Assembly (NCBI GenBank): GCA_937915145.1
Contig: CALDNT010000037.1
Span: 90,016 to 154,015 of the forward strand
Direction: 5' to 3'
Length of the DNA stretch: 64,000 bases
Source of the DNA: an uncultured Reyranella sp.
Lineage (GTDB): Bacteria; Pseudomonadota; Alphaproteobacteria; Reyranellales; Reyranellaceae
Part shown: positions 60,971 to 64,000 of the stretch, one piece after another
How positions within the stretch are numbered: position 1 is the first letter of the stretch
How the letters are laid out: every line of letters begins with the position of its first letter
Translations under genes and position numbers: made by a program
Notes under the pieces: generated by a model
What the model saw: only the letters and a program-made list of their open reading frames with translations
Told to the model about the DNA's origin: nothing
The model's database searches: none

Positions 60971-61813
60971 ATGATGAGCAACACATCCGCCTCGATCGCC
61001 ACCGCGCCCGATCTGTTCGGTCCCATGCTGCGGACCTGGCGCCGCCGCCGTGGCGCCAGCCAACTTGCGCTCGCCCTGCAGTCGGGTGTGTCGCAGCGCC
61101 ATGTCAGCTTTCTCGAGTCCGGCCGCGCCAAGCCCAGTCGCGAGATGGTGGTACAACTCACAACCGCGCTCGACGTGCCGCTGCGCCAGCGCAACGCCAT
61201 GCTGCTGGCGGCGGGCTTTGCGCCGGTCTATCGCGAGAGCAACCTCGCCGCACCCGAACTGGCGCCGGTGCGTCAGGCGATCGACCGCATTCTGCGGCAG
61301 CAGGAGCCTTATCCCGCCGTCGTCATCGACCGGCTGTGGAACCTCATCCAGGCCAACGACGCGGCCCAGGCTTTTACGGTATTCCTGTTCGAGGGGCCGC
61401 CCCCGCCACCGCCGGCAGGTCAGCCACCGAACCTGCTGCGTTGGCTGCTCGACCCCACGGCGCTGCGGTCGAAACTCGCCAATTGGGAAGAAGTCGCCCG
61501 CCACCTCGTCTCGACCACCTACGCCGAGATCCTGGCTGACGGTGGCGAACCCAAAGCACTGGCCTTCGTCGAGGACGTTATGGCCTATCCTGACGTACCG
61601 GCATCGTTCCGCAAGCTGCGCTTCGAGGACCGTCCGCAGCCGGTGCTGACCCTGGACTACATCGTCGGCGGCAAGGCGCTGTCGGTGTTCACCACCATCG
61701 CCACACTGGGCACGCCGCAGGATGTCACGCTGCAGGAAGTCCGCATCGAATGCTTCTTTCCTGCCGACGACCGCAGCGACGCGCTGTTCAAGAGTCTCGC
61801 CGCCAGAAACTGA
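60971..61813 (+). CDS. XRE family regulator with MmyB/MLTR-like ligand-binding domain
   Basis: MLRTWRRRRGASQLALALQSGVSQRHVSFLESGRAKPSREMVVQLTTALDVPLRQRNAMLLAAGFAPVY; YPAVVIDRLWNLIQANDAA. Confidence 0.93.
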   Translation: MMSNTSASIATAPDLFGPMLRTWRRRRGASQLALALQSGVSQRHVSFLESGRAKPSREMVVQLTTALDVPLRQRNAMLLAAGFAPVYRESNLAAPELAPVRQAIDRILRQQEPYPAVVIDRLWNLIQANDAAQAFTVFLFEGPPPPPPAGQPPNLLRWLLDPTALRSKLANWEEVARHLVSTTYAEILADGGEPKALAFVEDVMAYPDVPASFRKLRFEDRPQPVLTLDYIVGGKALSVFTTIATLGTPQDVTLQEVRIECFFPADDRSDALFKSLAARN

Positions 61814-61827
61814 AGCCGAGCCGACGG

Positions 61828-61972
61828 CCGGGCCCAACTTCGGAAATTTGGCCCGACACGGCATACAGAAATTCGGCTCTTCAGCCGCCTGAAAGCCAGC
61901 AAATCCAACCTTTCCGCGCGCTCGGAGGGCCCACCTGAAACGCCGGTGTGTTGGGCCCGAAGTTGGGCCCGG
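61828..61972. repeat. 145-bp segment bounded by a perfect 16-bp inverted repeat
   Basis: CCGGGCCCAACTTCGG (61828-61843) and CCGAAGTTGGGCCCGG (61957-61972). Confidence 0.85.
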
Positions 61973-62309
61973 ACCTGTCCCCGATTGGGGTCATGGGATC
62001 TCTTCTTTCGATCCTTGCGTTCGGCCGTCATCCCCGACGGGAAGCGTGCCCGGCGCGCCGGTGGACCGGCGTCGTTCCATGCGTCTCCCTGACGACCGAC
62101 CGGAGGGGCCGGGTGGGAAGGAGGCGCGGGCTTGTGGTTTTGTCTGTCCACGGGTCAGGACCCGCGGCGGCGACCCTGCGTTCTGGGACGCGAACCCGCG
62201 GGCGGCCGCGGGCAGGTCTTTGCCGGAATGAAAGAAACCCGCGCACTTGGCGCCAGGCTACCTGAAAAGTAACCTGAAACCTGCTGTAATGCAAATCCTT
62301 CCGGCTGCG

Positions 62310-63659
62310 TCACAAGAGCGCGCAGGTTCGGAAGCCGGCCAGGACGTCGTTGCGGTCCGGCGTAAAGAAATTGCGATAGGCCGGGCGGGCAATGCGCGCG
62401 CTGGTCGCCCAACAACCGCCGCGCAGGACCTTGCGCGTACCGAACCAGGGCTGCGAATAGTCCTTGTAGGGATCGGCGGCAAAGCCCGCGAAGGGCAGGA
62501 AATCCGACGCGGTCCATTCCCAGACATTGCCGATCATCTGCCGGCAGCCGAAGGCGCTATCGCCATCGGCACAGGCCGCAACATCGATCGGCCCGTCGAA
62601 GGCATGGTCGAGATTGGCATGGGACGATGTGGGCGGCGCCTCGCCCCACGGCCATCGCCTGCGCCCCTCTGCAAGCCGGGTGCCGTCCGGCGACGGTGAG
62701 CCAACCGCCGCGGCTTCCCATTCGGCTTCGCTCGGCAGGCGCCGCCCGGCCCATCGGCACCACGCCTCGGCCTCGAACCAGGTGACGAACACGACCGGCG
62801 CATGCGGTGCCAGCTCTTCGGTCGCGCGATAGCGCCGAACGCTCCAGACGCCGTCGCGCTTGGGCAACCAGTAGACGGGACGTTGGGCGTCGCGGCCCTC
62901 CTCGCGGCCCCCGTCCCGACCTTGCCGCCACGCCCATCCGGCGTCGCTCCAGAATTCCCGCATGCCGTAGCCGCCGGCCTCGACGAAGGCCGCAAACTCG
63001 GCATTGGTGACGGGAGCGCGAGCGATGCGGAAGGCCGCCAACGCCGTCTCGTGCGCCCATTTTTCGTTGTCGAAGACGAAATCACCGGCGGCGGTCGACC
63101 CCAGCCGCCACGTTCCGCCCGGCACGGCGACATCGCCGGGCAGGTCGCCGGCGCCAGGTCGCCTGGTGTTGCCCAACCCCTGCGGCGACGCAAAGGACAA
63201 TGTCTGGCGTGAGTAGGTGAGCGCCTCGATATGCATGTCCTCATGCCGGATCGCGAGTTCGTAGAAATATAGGACCTCATCGTCGGGCGAGCCGCCCAGC
63301 AGCTCCTCCTGGCGCGCCAGCACATCGGCCATGTAACCGAAGGTACCGGCGCGATCCGGCAGGTCGAGCTGCCAGCGCGTGGCATGCGGCACGGCGCTCG
63401 AATCCCACAGCCGGTCGCTTCGCTCGATCAGCGGCGCATGGCCGTGGCTGTGGCGCAGCGTCCAGTACTCGTGAAACCAGCCGACATGGCCGATCTCCCA
63501 GAGCACGGGATTGACGATGTCCAGTCGCGGGCCCATCAATTCCTGCAATGACAGATCTTCCGTCAAACGCCGGGTGCGATGACGGGCCTCGCGCAGTTGC
63601 GCCACGAGTTCGGCAGCGGATGCACCGCTGGTCGGTCGGTGCGAATGGGTGTGGTCCAT
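62310..63659 (-). CDS. senA: EgtB-like nonheme iron enzyme (DinB + FGE/SUMF1 domains), probable selenoneine synthase SenA
   Basis: RLDIVNPVLWEIGHVGWFHEYWTLRH; IRHEDMHIEALTY; C-terminal DPYKDYSQPWFGTRKVLRGGCWATSARIARPAYRNFFTPDRNDVLAGFRT; divergent partner is a SenB-like glycosyltransferase. Confidence 0.75.
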   Translation of the reverse strand: MDHTHSHRPTSGASAAELVAQLREARHRTRRLTEDLSLQELMGPRLDIVNPVLWEIGHVGWFHEYWTLRHSHGHAPLIERSDRLWDSSAVPHATRWQLDLPDRAGTFGYMADVLARQEELLGGSPDDEVLYFYELAIRHEDMHIEALTYSRQTLSFASPQGLGNTRRPGAGDLPGDVAVPGGTWRLGSTAAGDFVFDNEKWAHETALAAFRIARAPVTNAEFAAFVEAGGYGMREFWSDAGWAWRQGRDGGREEGRDAQRPVYWLPKRDGVWSVRRYRATEELAPHAPVVFVTWFEAEAWCRWAGRRLPSEAEWEAAAVGSPSPDGTRLAEGRRRWPWGEAPPTSSHANLDHAFDGPIDVAACADGDSAFGCRQMIGNVWEWTASDFLPFAGFAADPYKDYSQPWFGTRKVLRGGCWATSARIARPAYRNFFTPDRNDVLAGFRTCALL

Positions 63660-64000
63660 GAGGATCGTGCTTATCACACCCGAGGGGCCGACCTCACGCA
63701 CCGGCAACCGCATCGCCGCCTCGCGCTGGGCGCGCATCCTGCGCGGTCTCGGCCATCGCGTGCGGATCGCGGCCGACTATGACGGGCATCCCGCCGATCT
63801 GATGGTGGCCGTCCATGCCTGGCGGAGCAGCGGCGCGATCGAGAAGTTCAAGGCGAAATTCCCTGGGCGCCCGGTGATCCTGCAGCTCAGCGGCACCGAT
63901 ATTTATCACTATATCAACAGCGACCCGGCGCCGACGCTGCGCTCGATGACGTTGGCTGACCGTCTGGTGGCACTGAACGACCTCGCATGGCGCGTCGTCC
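63658..64000 (+). CDS. senB: SenB-like glycosyltransferase (selenosugar synthase candidate), truncated by window end
   Basis: MRIVLITPEGPTSRTGNRIAASRWARILRGLGHRVRIAADYDGHPADLMVAVHAWRSSGAIEKFKAKFPGRPVILQLSGTDIYHYI...; GT-B N-terminus, next to senA-like gene. Confidence 0.72.
   Translation, partial: MRIVLITPEGPTSRTGNRIAASRWARILRGLGHRVRIAADYDGHPADLMVAVHAWRSSGAIEKFKAKFPGRPVILQLSGTDIYHYINSDPAPTLRSMTLADRLVALNDLAWRVV

Noticed and set aside
62310-63659. Formylglycine-generating enzyme for the sulfatase at 13229-14794
   Set aside because: The FGE-like domain is fused to a DinB domain with EgtB-type His ligands; it is the EgtB/SenA architecture, not a sulfatase-maturing enzyme.

Overview
64-kb GC-rich alphaproteobacterial chromosomal window (protein style suggests Rhodospirillales/Hyphomicrobiales, e.g. 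Reyranella-like; this is inference). The right part is the dnaA region: mutM - enoyl-CoA hydratase - rpsT - rhodanese - dnaA - dnaN - recF - gyrB. The rest is metabolic and accessory genes: GMC oxidoreductase, amidohydrolase, sulfatase, mandelate racemase-like, siroheme synthase, leuCD, ada, LysR regulators and DUF1127 proteins. Main points of interest: (1) at the right edge, an EgtB-like enzyme and a glycosyltransferase that look like senA/senB of selenoneine biosynthesis, diverging from start codons that overlap on opposite strands (CATG); (2) a nitrate-assimilation deletion scar, where an in-frame ORF joins the N-terminus of an NrtA-type binding protein to the C-terminal part of assimilatory nitrate reductase, between nasT and cysG; (3) a two-copy dispersed ~145-bp element with nested inverted repeats, about 33 kb apart in opposite orientation; (4) two LysR/DUF1127 divergent modules with a dyad at the same distance from each LysR start; (5) a decaying segment (3.4-9.1 kb) with an IS1595-like remnant, a partial GST duplication and a partial small-gene duplication; (6) a GANTC cluster upstream of the rhodanese-dnaA pair, with a GTGA coding overlap. 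No tRNA, rRNA or CRISPR array was recognised. All family calls are from reading the translations; no database search was run.
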